A DNA stretch of 22,975 nucleotides, taken from contig JABXHG010000012.1 of assembly GCA_013393545.1 (NCBI GenBank), positions 1-22,975 of the forward strand, written 5' to 3'. The notes beneath the pieces were generated by a model. It was given only the letters and a program-made list of their open reading frames with translations. It did no database searches and had not been told where the DNA came from. A program made the translations under genes and the position numbers. This document shows positions 1-6,768 of the stretch, in pieces (the stretch's first letter is position 1; each line of letters begins with the position of its first letter). This DNA is from Alteromonadaceae bacterium. GTDB lineage: Bacteria; Pseudomonadota; Gammaproteobacteria; Pseudomonadales; Oleiphilaceae.

Positions 1-30
1 CAAATCAATGCCGATTAGGGTAACTTTCAT
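1..30 (-). CDS. IS110-family transposase, first ten codons only
   Basis: Ten codons read from the window edge on the minus strand, starting with ATG at 30-28 and giving MKVTLIGIDL. This matches the usual start of IS110-family DEDD transposases, whose first catalytic aspartate lies in the 'IGIDLAK' motif; the D is residue 9 here. A purine-rich AAGAGG stands a few bases upstream of the ATG as a plausible ribosome site. The rest of the gene lies outside the window, so it is unknown whether it is intact. The family call rests on a very short match and could be wrong, although the adjacent inverted repeat and palindrome flank agree with an insertion-sequence end. Confidence 0.65.
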   Translation of the reverse strand, partial: MKVTLIGIDL

Positions 31-33
31 CTT

Positions 34-111
34 GAACACCTCTTGTTGTTTAGCTATTGCCTTCCTATTCCAATAGTGGCGCCTTGACGCCGATCTCAAC
101 AAGAGGTGTTC
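34..111. repeat. 15-bp perfect inverted repeat beside the transposase start
   Basis: GAACACCTCTTGTTG at 34-48 is repeated as its exact reverse complement at 97-111, with 48 bp between. The inner arm lies three bases upstream of the transposase ATG; the outer arm is near where palindromic chromosomal DNA begins. IS110/IS1111 elements lack classical terminal repeats, but the IS1111 subgroup carries subterminal inverted repeats, and in the IS110 subgroup the upstream non-coding end encodes the bridge RNA. The arms could be an element-end signal or the stem of a structured RNA; the sequence does not decide. Confidence 0.6.
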
Positions 112-338
112 ATCCCATCATCCCTGTAACGCTCGAGCTCCGCCATCCATGGCTCCGCACGGTTTTGGAAAGGCCTGCCGGCTTCCTTCCTGATTTTCGT
201 TCTTTATAAACATGTACATGCATACAGCCTTGTATCTTAAGCCAACATGCCGAAAATGTCAGGAGTTTCAACGCCCGGCCCGCCTGTTCAAGGCTTTCGG
301 GCCTTCTTCAGGTTCCTGATCAGGGGAAAAACCATTTC
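112..338. other. non-coding region between insertion-sequence end and minC
   Basis: No convincing gene is seen in this stretch, which with 31-111 makes 308 bases without a gene. It holds a REP-like palindrome (131-165), an AT-richer segment around 200-240 that could contain the minC promoter (a TATAAA at about 205-210, with no well-spaced -35 box), and an inverted repeat GGCCCG (277-282) / CGGGCC (298-303) followed by TTCTTC. The last might be a weak terminator or a leader hairpin. I do not call a specific promoter. Confidence 0.4.
131..165. repeat. REP-like palindromic sequence around GCCATCCATGGC
   Basis: The core GCCATCCATGGC (142-153) lies in a GC-rich, partly self-complementary context. 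The 13-mer CGCCATCCATGGC recurs in another intergenic region of this window at 10949-10961. On the minus strand it continues into GAGCGTTACAGGGATG, which I recall as typical of dispersed intergenic palindromes in Pseudomonas and Marinobacter-type genomes. The palindrome seems to be interrupted at about 112-125 by the insertion-sequence end. Confidence 0.45.
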
Positions 339-1097
339 ATGAGCGATACCGCCACCACTGGCGTCGGCCAGAGCTTCCAGCTGAAAAGCGCCAGCGTGTC
401 ACTGACGGCCCTCGAGCTTTACTATTACGACAGCCAGGAATTCGAAACCAATCTGCGCGAGAAAATCAGCCAGGCACCGGGCTTTTTCAAAGACATCCCC
501 CTGGTCATCAGCCTGGAAAAATACCAGGGACTGGACAGCGAACTGGATTTCTTCAGCATGATCGGTACCTGCCGGCGTTACAACATTCATGTGATTGGCA
601 TTCGCGCCGCCAATGACGATCAGCGCCGGCTGGCCCGTGGCGCCGAACTGGCTATTCTGCCCGGCTCCAGTGGGCGAGAGAAAAAGCCCGAACCGGAACC
701 GGCAGTTGCCGCCGAGCCCATGGCCGAGCAGCCCGCCCAAGCCTCGGTTCCAAACCAGCCGGCGCCGGTCAAGGTGATTACCCAGCCCGTGCGCTCCGGC
801 CAGCAAATCAGTGCCCCGGAGGGTGATCTGGTGATTCTGGCGCCCGTGCAGCATGGCGCCGAGGTACTGGCGGCGGGCAGTATTCATATTTACGGCCCGC
901 TGCGTGGCCGGGCGCTGGCCGGCATTCACGGGTGTGAAGGGGCGCGCGTATTTTGCCAATCACTGGAAGCAGAGCTTGTGTCCATTGCCGGACACTATAA
1001 AATCTCCGAAGATCTTCAGGAAAGCGGCTGGAAAAGCCGCGTGCACATCCAGCTCAAAGATGGACTGCTGGTGGTAACGACACCGGAAAAGGCCTGA
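339..1097 (+). CDS. minC: septum site-determining protein MinC
   Basis: This is an inhibitor of FtsZ ring assembly. With MinD it blocks septation at the poles. The 252-residue length is normal for the family. Residues 1-110 form the MinC N-terminal FtsZ-binding domain. A low-complexity Pro/Glu/Ala/Gln linker (about 126-155) follows, then the C-terminal beta-helical domain that binds MinD and the FtsZ tail, with the glycine-rich run typical of MinC ([19 protein letters not shown] and GRALAGIHG). The start ATG at 339 has only a weak GGGGAAAA upstream, but no better start is seen. It is the first gene of minC-minD-minE, in the usual order. An antisense open frame across it is treated as a shadow. 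Confidence 0.96.
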   Translation: MSDTATTGVGQSFQLKSASVSLTALELYYYDSQEFETNLREKISQAPGFFKDIPLVISLEKYQGLDSELDFFSMIGTCRRYNIHVIGIRAANDDQRRLARGAELAILPGSSGREKKPEPEPAVAAEPMAEQPAQASVPNQPAPVKVITQPVRSGQQISAPEGDLVILAPVQHGAEVLAAGSIHIYGPLRGRALAGIHGCEGARVFCQSLEAELVSIAGHYKISEDLQESGWKSRVHIQLKDGLLVVTTPEKA

Positions 1098-1167
1098 TGT
1101 TGTACCACCAACAAAATCTGAAGATACGACGGACCCACCGCGAAAAAGGATTTTAAACCTAGCTTGA

Positions 1168-1971
1168 ATCATTGTCCGAAACTCGGGTAAAGGCGGCGTT
1201 GGCAAAACCACCACCAGCGCCTCAACCAGCCCCGGCCGGGCCAAACACGGTCACAAAACCGTGGTGGTGGATTTTGACGTGGGCCTGCGCAATCTGGACC
1301 TGATCATGAACTGCGAACGCCGGGTAGTGTACGACTTCGTCAACGTCATCCAGGGCGAAGCCACCCTCAATCAGGCGCTGATCAAGGACAAGCGGGTAGA
1401 CGGGCTTTACATCCTGCCTGCCTCACAAACCCGGGAAAAAGAAGCGCTTACCAAAGAAGGTGTGGAGCGCGTGATCAACGAGCTGTCTGAAACTTTCGAT
1501 TACATTGTCTGCGACTCCCCGGCCGGCATTGAACACGGTGCCCTGATGGCCCTGTATCACGCGGATGAGGCCATTGTGGTGACCAACCCGGAAGTCTCTT
1601 CCGTGCGCGATTCCGACCGCATTCTGGGCATCATGCAGAGCAAATCCCGCCGGGCGGAACAGGGCCAGGATCCGGTGAAAGAACACCTGCTGCTGACCCG
1701 CTACAACCCGGAGCGCGTCGACAAGGGCGAGATGCTGTCGGTACAGGACGTGGAAGAAATTCTGGCCATCCCTCTGCTGGGCGTGATCCCGGAAAGCCAG
1801 GTGGTGCTGAACGCTTCCAACCAGGGCCTGCCGGTGATTCTGGAGGAAGACAGCGACGCCGGCCAGGCTTACGAAGACGCGGTCGCCCGCCTGCTGGGCG
1901 AGGACCGCGAACACCGTTTCCTGACTGCCCAGAAGAAAGGCTTCTTCAGCCGCATGTTCAAAGGGGGCTGA
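1168..1971 (+). CDS. minD: septum site-determining ATPase MinD, start region damaged
   Basis: This is a membrane-cycling ParA/MinD-type ATPase that recruits MinC and oscillates with MinE. The frame carries the deviant Walker A GKGGVGKTTT (about 1186-1215), then VVVDFDVGLRNLDLIM, the switch region DYIVCDSPAGIE, and the C-terminal amphipathic membrane-targeting helix (KKGFFSRMFKGG). The start is abnormal. In frame, TGA at 1165-1167 directly precedes ATC ATT GTC, with no ATG or GTG before the Walker motif. An AAAAAGGA ribosome site at about 1143-1150 shows where the start should be. Where the family has IIVVTSGKGG, this copy reads IIVRNSGKGG; where it has SISTGLA, it reads STSPGRA; LIMGCE has become LIMNCE. 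Translation from the first good start, GTG at 1261, would lack the P-loop. A cluster of base errors in the sequence is more likely than a true pseudogene, because the rest is pristine. Confidence 0.9.
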   Translation: MIVRNSGKGGVGKTTTSASTSPGRAKHGHKTVVVDFDVGLRNLDLIMNCERRVVYDFVNVIQGEATLNQALIKDKRVDGLYILPASQTREKEALTKEGVERVINELSETFDYIVCDSPAGIEHGALMALYHADEAIVVTNPEVSSVRDSDRILGIMQSKSRRAEQGQDPVKEHLLLTRYNPERVDKGEMLSVQDVEEILAIPLLGVIPESQVVLNASNQGLPVILEEDSDAGQAYEDAVARLLGEDREHRFLTAQKKGFFSRMFKGG

Positions 1972-1974
1972 GGC

Positions 1975-2226
1975 ATGAGTTTTCTCAACTACTTCAAGAG
2001 TAAAAAGCCCAAATCCGCCAGCGTGGCCAAGGAGCGCCTGCAGATTATCGTGGCCCACGAGCGCGGCCAGCGCGCGCAGCCCGATTACCTGCCCCAGCTG
2101 CAACAGGAACTGGTGGAGGTGATCCGCAAATACGTGCAGATCAGCGACGACATGGTACAGGTGGATGTCGACCGTAACGATCACTGCTCGGTACTGGAGC
2201 TGAATGTCACACTCCCGGAAAAATAA
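1975..2226 (+). CDS. minE: cell division topological specificity factor MinE
   Basis: MinE stimulates MinD ATPase activity and confines MinCD to the poles. At 83 residues the length is typical. The N-terminal [11 protein letters not shown] is the membrane-targeting and MinD-interacting segment. [13 protein letters not shown] is the conserved contact helix/strand (anti-MinCD domain). The C-terminal half, ending in [11 protein letters not shown], is the topological-specificity dimerisation domain. The ATG lies three bases after the minD stop, with GGGGGCTGAGGC serving as ribosome site, so it is translationally tied to minD. Nothing unusual is seen. Confidence 0.97.
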   Translation: MSFLNYFKSKKPKSASVAKERLQIIVAHERGQRAQPDYLPQLQQELVEVIRKYVQISDDMVQVDVDRNDHCSVLELNVTLPEK

Positions 2227-2315
2227 CCCGGTAAGGTGACCCCATGGATGACCGCGAGCCAGGGAATGGCTAAGATTTCAAATAACAGCCCGAAGGGAAA
2301 GAGGTAGCGCCGCCA

Positions 2316-3701
2316 ATGCCAAGAGCACCGCAAGCTCGCCGTAAGATGTATGTCCTCGACACCAACGTCCTGATTCACGACCCGAACGCCCTCCTGAATT
2401 TCGAAGAACACGAAGTCATCATCCCGATGACGGTGCTGGAAGAACTCGACAACCTGAAATCCGGCAAACAGGCCGTGGCCGCCGATTGCCGCCAGGCCAT
2501 CCGCACCATCGACCGGCTACTGGGTGACGCCACCCCGGGCGAAATCGAGAAAGGCGTGCCCATTCTGCGAGGCAAAAAAGCCGAACCGCTGGGTACCTTG
2601 TCGATCATCATGAGCACCGAGCACACCGGCAATCACTCGCTGCCCGAGCACCTGAACGACAACAAGATCATCAACACCCTTGCGGCCCTGCAGAACCGGC
2701 ACAAATCCCGGGACATTATCCTGGTCAGCAAAGACATCAATATGCGCCTGAAAGCGCGCGGTTTTGGCGTCGAGGCGCAGGATTACCACAACGACCAGTT
2801 GCTGGATGACATCGACCTGCTGCCCAAGGGCTACAAGGAATTCCCGGGCTCTTTCTGGGACGGCATGGATAAAGTGCAAACCCTGCAGCGCGAGGGCGTA
2901 ACCGAGCACCTGCTCAAACGCGAAGGTGAACTGGCCAAGCTGAATATCAACGAATTCGTGCTGGACGAACAGGGCTTTATTGGCCAGGTTAGCGATGTAT
3001 CCGAAGACCAGCTGGTGATCAAAGACCTGCACCAGCACGACCTGATGAACACCGAAATCTGGGGCCTGATGCCGCGAGACATCTACCAGGCCATGGCTCT
3101 GCACTTGCTGATGGACCCGGACATCCATCTGATCAACCTCACCGGCTCGGCCGGCTCCGGCAAGACCATTCTGGCACTGGCCGCCTGCATTGAAATGACG
3201 GTCGCCAGCAAGGCCTACAAGCGCATCATCGCCACCCGCTCCACCCAGGGGCTGGACGAAGACATCGGTTTTTTGCCCGGCACCGAGGCGGAAAAAATGG
3301 AACCCTGGCTGGGCGCCATCGTCGACAACCTCGAAGCGCTGCACGAAGACGACGAAAACATGACCGCCAGCGTCGATTACATCCTCAGCAAGGTGCCGCT
3401 GCACTTCAAATCCATGAACTATCTGCGCGGGCGCAGCTTCCAGCACACGCTGCTGATCATCGACGAATGCCAGAACCTGACCCCGCACCAGGTGAAAACC
3501 ATCATCACCCGGGCAGGCACCGGCTCCAAGGTAATCTGCCTGGGCAACCTGGCACAGATCGACACCCCCTACCTGGGGCCGCTGAGTTCAGGGCTGACCT
3601 ACATGACCGAACGCTTCAAGGGCTTCCAGTACGGTGGGCATATTCACCTGCAGGGTGTACCCAGGTCGATTCTAGCGGAGTATGCCGAGGCGAATCTTTA
3701 A
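2316..3701 (+). CDS. PIN domain-PhoH-like ATPase
   Basis: A 461-residue fusion of an N-terminal PIN nuclease domain (about 12-140; acidic VLDTNVLIHDP start and VLEELD, with later VSKDINMR) and a C-terminal PhoH ATPase (about 245-455). Walker A is GSAGSGKT at 277-284 and Walker B is LLIIDECQN with D383/E384, followed by the PhoH-typical TRAGTGSKVICLGN and QIDTPYL. Proteins of this type (PhoH2/YlaK family) are predicted ATP-dependent RNA helicase/ribonucleases of the cytoplasm; the exact substrate here is unknown. AAGAGGT at 2299-2305, ten bases upstream, supports the ATG at 2316; an internal ATG at 2346 at the PIN motif is less well placed. It lies 89 bp after minE on the same strand and ends 9 bp from the convergent permease gene. 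Confidence 0.93.
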   Translation: MPRAPQARRKMYVLDTNVLIHDPNALLNFEEHEVIIPMTVLEELDNLKSGKQAVAADCRQAIRTIDRLLGDATPGEIEKGVPILRGKKAEPLGTLSIIMSTEHTGNHSLPEHLNDNKIINTLAALQNRHKSRDIILVSKDINMRLKARGFGVEAQDYHNDQLLDDIDLLPKGYKEFPGSFWDGMDKVQTLQREGVTEHLLKREGELAKLNINEFVLDEQGFIGQVSDVSEDQLVIKDLHQHDLMNTEIWGLMPRDIYQAMALHLLMDPDIHLINLTGSAGSGKTILALAACIEMTVASKAYKRIIATRSTQGLDEDIGFLPGTEAEKMEPWLGAIVDNLEALHEDDENMTASVDYILSKVPLHFKSMNYLRGRSFQHTLLIIDECQNLTPHQVKTIITRAGTGSKVICLGNLAQIDTPYLGPLSSGLTYMTERFKGFQYGGHIHLQGVPRSILAEYAEANL

Positions 3702-3710
3702 AGGAGCTAA

Positions 3711-4343
3711 TCACTCCAGAATTGCTTCCAGCCGACGGGCTGCCACAGTGACAAGCAGCCCTGAAGCAAAAAAGAAAAGACAGACATAACTGTAAGTGAG
3801 CAACAAGAAGCCCGGGGCATTTACAAAAGCGATCATCTCATTGGCTCGACCGACCACGTCATCGACACCAATAATCGATGCGGTGGCAGAGGCCATTAGC
3901 ACAATGAGATAGTACTGTACCCAGGAAACGAGAAAAGTCGCCCCGGCACCTTCCTGCCCTCTGGCCCGCTGAGATAGCAATGCCAGCATCTGATCAGAAG
4001 CGAACCCCATTACCGGAATAATCAGAGACAAAGTCACCTTAAACCATAGCGGCACCATGATGATTTGACCGCCCCACTCAATCTCTACCGGAAAGACAAA
4101 AGCAATATAGAACATCAGCACGAAGCTGGGCACGTTACGGCACACGCTTGTGGCCCATCGTGCCGGCAAACGGAGAACGGCAAGGCGGTGATAACGCCCG
4201 GCGCCCAGCAACGCGCCCGCCAGGGTACCCAGCAACATCGCCAAAACAGCAATCAACAGGTTATAACCGAAACCGGCCAGCAAGTCCGGAGTGCGGTGCC
4301 AGAGCAGAATCGCCATCTCTACCACACTCACGGGCTCACCCAA
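3711..4343 (-). CDS. HisM-like ABC transporter permease, amino-acid type, weak EAA loop
   Basis: A 210-residue inner-membrane protein with about five hydrophobic segments (about 24-48, 72-86, 102-118, 140-158, 178-200). It resembles permeases of polar amino-acid ABC importers: VPSFVLMFYIAFVF sits where the family has 'TPLLVQLFF', and ATASIIGVDDVVGRANE where it has 'TSLVSVIGVPELLRQAQ'. The cytoplasmic EAA loop that docks the ATPase (family form 'EAARALG' followed by 'LPQAL') is hardly recognisable; only GQEGAGATFLVSW lies there. Its start overlaps the upstream SBP-permease fusion by 16 bp, so the two are probably made together and may form a heterodimer. No ATPase gene is adjacent. It is the last gene of the minus-strand operon and is convergent with the PhoH gene. 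Confidence 0.8.
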   Translation of the reverse strand: MGEPVSVVEMAILLWHRTPDLLAGFGYNLLIAVLAMLLGTLAGALLGAGRYHRLAVLRLPARWATSVCRNVPSFVLMFYIAFVFPVEIEWGGQIIMVPLWFKVTLSLIIPVMGFASDQMLALLSQRARGQEGAGATFLVSWVQYYLIVLMASATASIIGVDDVVGRANEMIAFVNAPGFLLLTYSYVCLFFFASGLLVTVAARRLEAILE

Positions 4344-5977
4344 CGCTTGAGCAGGTTAAGCAAAGCCATAACGACCACCACAAAGACAAAATAGAACACC
4401 AACAGCAATGTCATCAAAGAAGCCGGATCGCCACCTTCACTGATCAATTGATTAATGGACGAAATCACTTCCGGTACCGCAATTGCGCTCGCCATGGCCG
4501 CCGCCTTTACAATATTGACCATGATTGAGACCAGCCCCTCAAAGCTTTGCTCGACGCTTCGCCCAACCTGAACCAACAACGGCGAGCCGGGGTGTAGCCG
4601 CATTTGCCGGGCCAGCGTCGGTGACAGAACAGCCGCATTACTTGCACCTGCGTAAACCGAGAACACGACGGCTGCCACCATAAATCCACTGACCGTGGTG
4701 CCAAAATATCCACCAATCAAACCACCAAGCCCGAAGAAAACGATGTACAGCTGCAGAATGGGCGGTGTCATGCGGGCGACACTCACCAGAAGCCTCACGG
4801 GCCAACGCAGAATCAAGTGCCAAAGAATGCCCCTGCCCAGGCGTTCGGCAAGCGCAAAAACCAGTCCGGCCACCAGAGAGCCAACAATCGCAACGGCACT
4901 CAGGGCGACGGTGTGCCAAACACCGGTCACCAACCGCTTTTGATTCACCGGATTCAACAACGGACCTATATCCAGGCCGGTTGTCGCTTTTAATTCAGAC
5001 ACCCATTGAGGGACGGGATCCGAAGGCTCCGGGGTCGGCTCAGGCTCGAGGCAGGACTCAGGAAAATACCCCCTGTTATCAGGCACACAGTACAACCGCC
5101 CCTTGTTGTCCGTTTTGCTGAAACGTTTGTGCTGTGATTCCAGAAAACCTGTAGGCGGAATTCCCCAGGCTTCCTGGCGCTGTTGCAACCACCCGCTCCG
5201 ATGCCACTGAGCCACTGCTCTTTTTATGAAGCGCCCAAGGTCCCGCTCCCCCTCACCCTTGGCAACGGCAATAGCCCAGGGCGTTTGCAGGATTACCGGC
5301 ATGGTTATTTGATAGGAGGACCAGCGAGGATCTTCAAGAACGCGGGCCAGGACAGTGTCATCATAGGCCCAACCCAGGCAACGCTTGTCCTGAAGTGCCA
5401 GTTGCGCGTCCCGGTTACTGGCGAACGTTAAGGGCTCTACCCCGTATCTTTCCACCAATATCCGGTTTAAATAGGCACCGTCGGTCATACAAATCGACTG
5501 GCCTGCAAGTTCCGACCATTTTTCAGCCGCCAACGAATCCGGAGCCAGAAGCCTCACCCCACTGGCATAGTAATGAGGCCGGAGCAAATCCACGATCTCT
5601 CGGCGGGCGGCTGTGTCGCCAATAGTGGCAATTAATACATCCACCTGCCCTCGCGCTAACCGGGCAAATCGGTTGGAAGTACTCACAGCCGTTAATCTGA
5701 CTGGCAACCCAAGCCTTTTACCCAGGTCCTGGGCAAGGTCCGCCTCCAACCCTACAATTTGCCCCTGCTTATCGAACATACCCCAGGGCGGGTAGTCCGT
5801 TTTGACGCCAACAATCAAATGGCCTCTGCGAAATACGTGAGCCAGGCGCCCTTCAGCCGATTGCAGCATACCCGGAGTATCATCAGTATCATCCGCCATC
5901 GAGGCCAGCGCCTCAGGCCCTGGCGCAAAATAACAAAACAACAAAAAAGTACACCAGAACAGCCACCTAAAAGGCAT
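4328..5977 (-). CDS. periplasmic amino-acid-binding domain fused to an ABC permease
   Basis: A 549-residue fusion. A signal peptide or anchor (1-25) precedes a family 3 solute-binding domain (about 50-275: LIVGVKTDYPPWGMFD, GLEADLAQDLGKRLG, LARGQVDVLIATIGDTAARREIVDL). A Cys- and Pro/Glu-containing linker follows (about 285-345, C297 and C309, [11 protein letters not shown]), then a HisM-type permease domain (about 350-545) with ARMTPPILQLYIVFFGLGG. The EAA coupling loop expected at about 455-480 is not recognisable (LHPGSPLLVQVGRSVEQSFE), although the following AIAVPEVISS resembles the conserved end of the domain. SBP-permease fusions are known in ABC importers, where the binding domain is tethered. 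The ATG overlaps the methyltransferase stop (TGATG), indicating coupling. The substrate is probably an amino acid or similar small polar compound; this is family inference. Confidence 0.82.
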   Translation of the reverse strand: MPFRWLFWCTFLLFCYFAPGPEALASMADDTDDTPGMLQSAEGRLAHVFRRGHLIVGVKTDYPPWGMFDKQGQIVGLEADLAQDLGKRLGLPVRLTAVSTSNRFARLARGQVDVLIATIGDTAARREIVDLLRPHYYASGVRLLAPDSLAAEKWSELAGQSICMTDGAYLNRILVERYGVEPLTFASNRDAQLALQDKRCLGWAYDDTVLARVLEDPRWSSYQITMPVILQTPWAIAVAKGEGERDLGRFIKRAVAQWHRSGWLQQRQEAWGIPPTGFLESQHKRFSKTDNKGRLYCVPDNRGYFPESCLEPEPTPEPSDPVPQWVSELKATTGLDIGPLLNPVNQKRLVTGVWHTVALSAVAIVGSLVAGLVFALAERLGRGILWHLILRWPVRLLVSVARMTPPILQLYIVFFGLGGLIGGYFGTTVSGFMVAAVVFSVYAGASNAAVLSPTLARQMRLHPGSPLLVQVGRSVEQSFEGLVSIMVNIVKAAAMASAIAVPEVISSINQLISEGGDPASLMTLLLVFYFVFVVVVMALLNLLKRWVSP

Positions 5978-6756
5978 CAGGGCTTTCCATTCTCCTGTTG
6001 TTCAAAGTATGCGACTGCCAATAAACCATACCCCCACTCTGCGGGTAACCAACGACACAGCCAATGATCAACAGCCGCCAGTATCGGGCGATTACTTAAC
6101 CAGGATTCTGGTAAAATGCTCTCAGGCAATAGTCGTTCTACCTGATACCCGGCATGCTCAAGCTCTTCTACCAGACTGTCGGCATCGTATAACTGATAGC
6201 TCAGTTCCAGAACGGAACCTTGACAATCCCGAGTATAACTAATCTGGCCACTGCCGTCCGAACAACGTTGCTCCCTGAGGAAACGCCGGCGTCGATTGGG
6301 AACCGAAATCAACAAGCGCCCTCCCGGTGCCAGAGATTGCCCCAAACACGCCAGAATATCTGCTCGCTGCCTTGAATCGCCTACATGGGCCAGCACTCCG
6401 AACAGGCATAACGACAGATCAACACCCCCAACCTGCTCACAGCTTTCTCTCAAAGCGTCCAGTTCCGGGCCTATCAGCTTTACTCCAGACTGACAGCCCA
6501 ATGCTTCCAGCCGTTCATTCAGTGTTTTCAAGGCTTCGGAGGAAACATCAAACCCAAGGCAGGCTCGCGCACTACGGTAAAGAGGAATCAAATATCGCCC
6601 GGTACCACAGCCAAAATCCAACACCCGCCCCCCAGAAGGCATCAGGTTATGCGCGTGACTCATCACGTGCCGGTTAGGCCGAGGATAGCGTCGATCATAA
6701 TGGCCACTGGCAAAATAGGTCTGGTATTGCTGGATATTTGACTCTTCCGCCGCCAT
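5977..6756 (-). CDS. class I SAM-dependent methyltransferase
   Basis: A 259-residue cytoplasmic protein. Motif I is VLDFGCGTGRYL (about 45-56), motif II the acidic end of strand 2 in CLGFDVSSEAL, and the motif IV region is VDLSLCLFGVLAHV, followed by APGGRLLISVPN, a typical post-motif. The C-terminal LLAVAYFEQQ resembles the last strand of ubiquinone/small-molecule methyltransferases. The substrate cannot be told. The start ATG at 6756 follows AAAAAGGAACGTTC (good ribosome site) and lies 12 bp after the receptor-channel gene. It shares one base with the next gene. Its place between the channel and transporter genes suggests modification of a small molecule or of a partner protein, which is inference only. 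Confidence 0.85.
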   Translation of the reverse strand: MAAEESNIQQYQTYFASGHYDRRYPRPNRHVMSHAHNLMPSGGRVLDFGCGTGRYLIPLYRSARACLGFDVSSEALKTLNERLEALGCQSGVKLIGPELDALRESCEQVGGVDLSLCLFGVLAHVGDSRQRADILACLGQSLAPGGRLLISVPNRRRRFLREQRCSDGSGQISYTRDCQGSVLELSYQLYDADSLVEELEHAGYQVERLLPESILPESWLSNRPILAAVDHWLCRWLPAEWGYGLLAVAYFEQQENGKP

Positions 6757-6768
6757 GAACGTTCCTTT

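Noticed and set aside
277..308. Rho-independent terminator before minC
   Set aside because: GGCCCG/CGGGCC arms enclose a 15-base loop and the following TTCTTC is not a clean T-run; mentioned only in the region description.
399..959. 186-codon minus-strand frame across minC
   Set aside because: Antisense shadow; minC is intact and conserved in the forward direction.
1261..1971. GTG at 1261 as the true minD start
   Set aside because: It would remove the Walker A motif, which is still readable in the same frame upstream.
1423..2184. 253-codon minus-strand frame across minD and minE
   Set aside because: Antisense to both conserved Min genes, with no independent start signal.
2517..3488. 323-codon minus-strand open frame opposite the PhoH gene
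   Set aside because: Shadow of a strongly supported coding sequence; no ribosome site or domain.
3697..3725. Bidirectional terminator between phoH and the permease gene
   Set aside because: Only a four-pair GGAG/CTCC stem is present, with no T-run; too weak to call.
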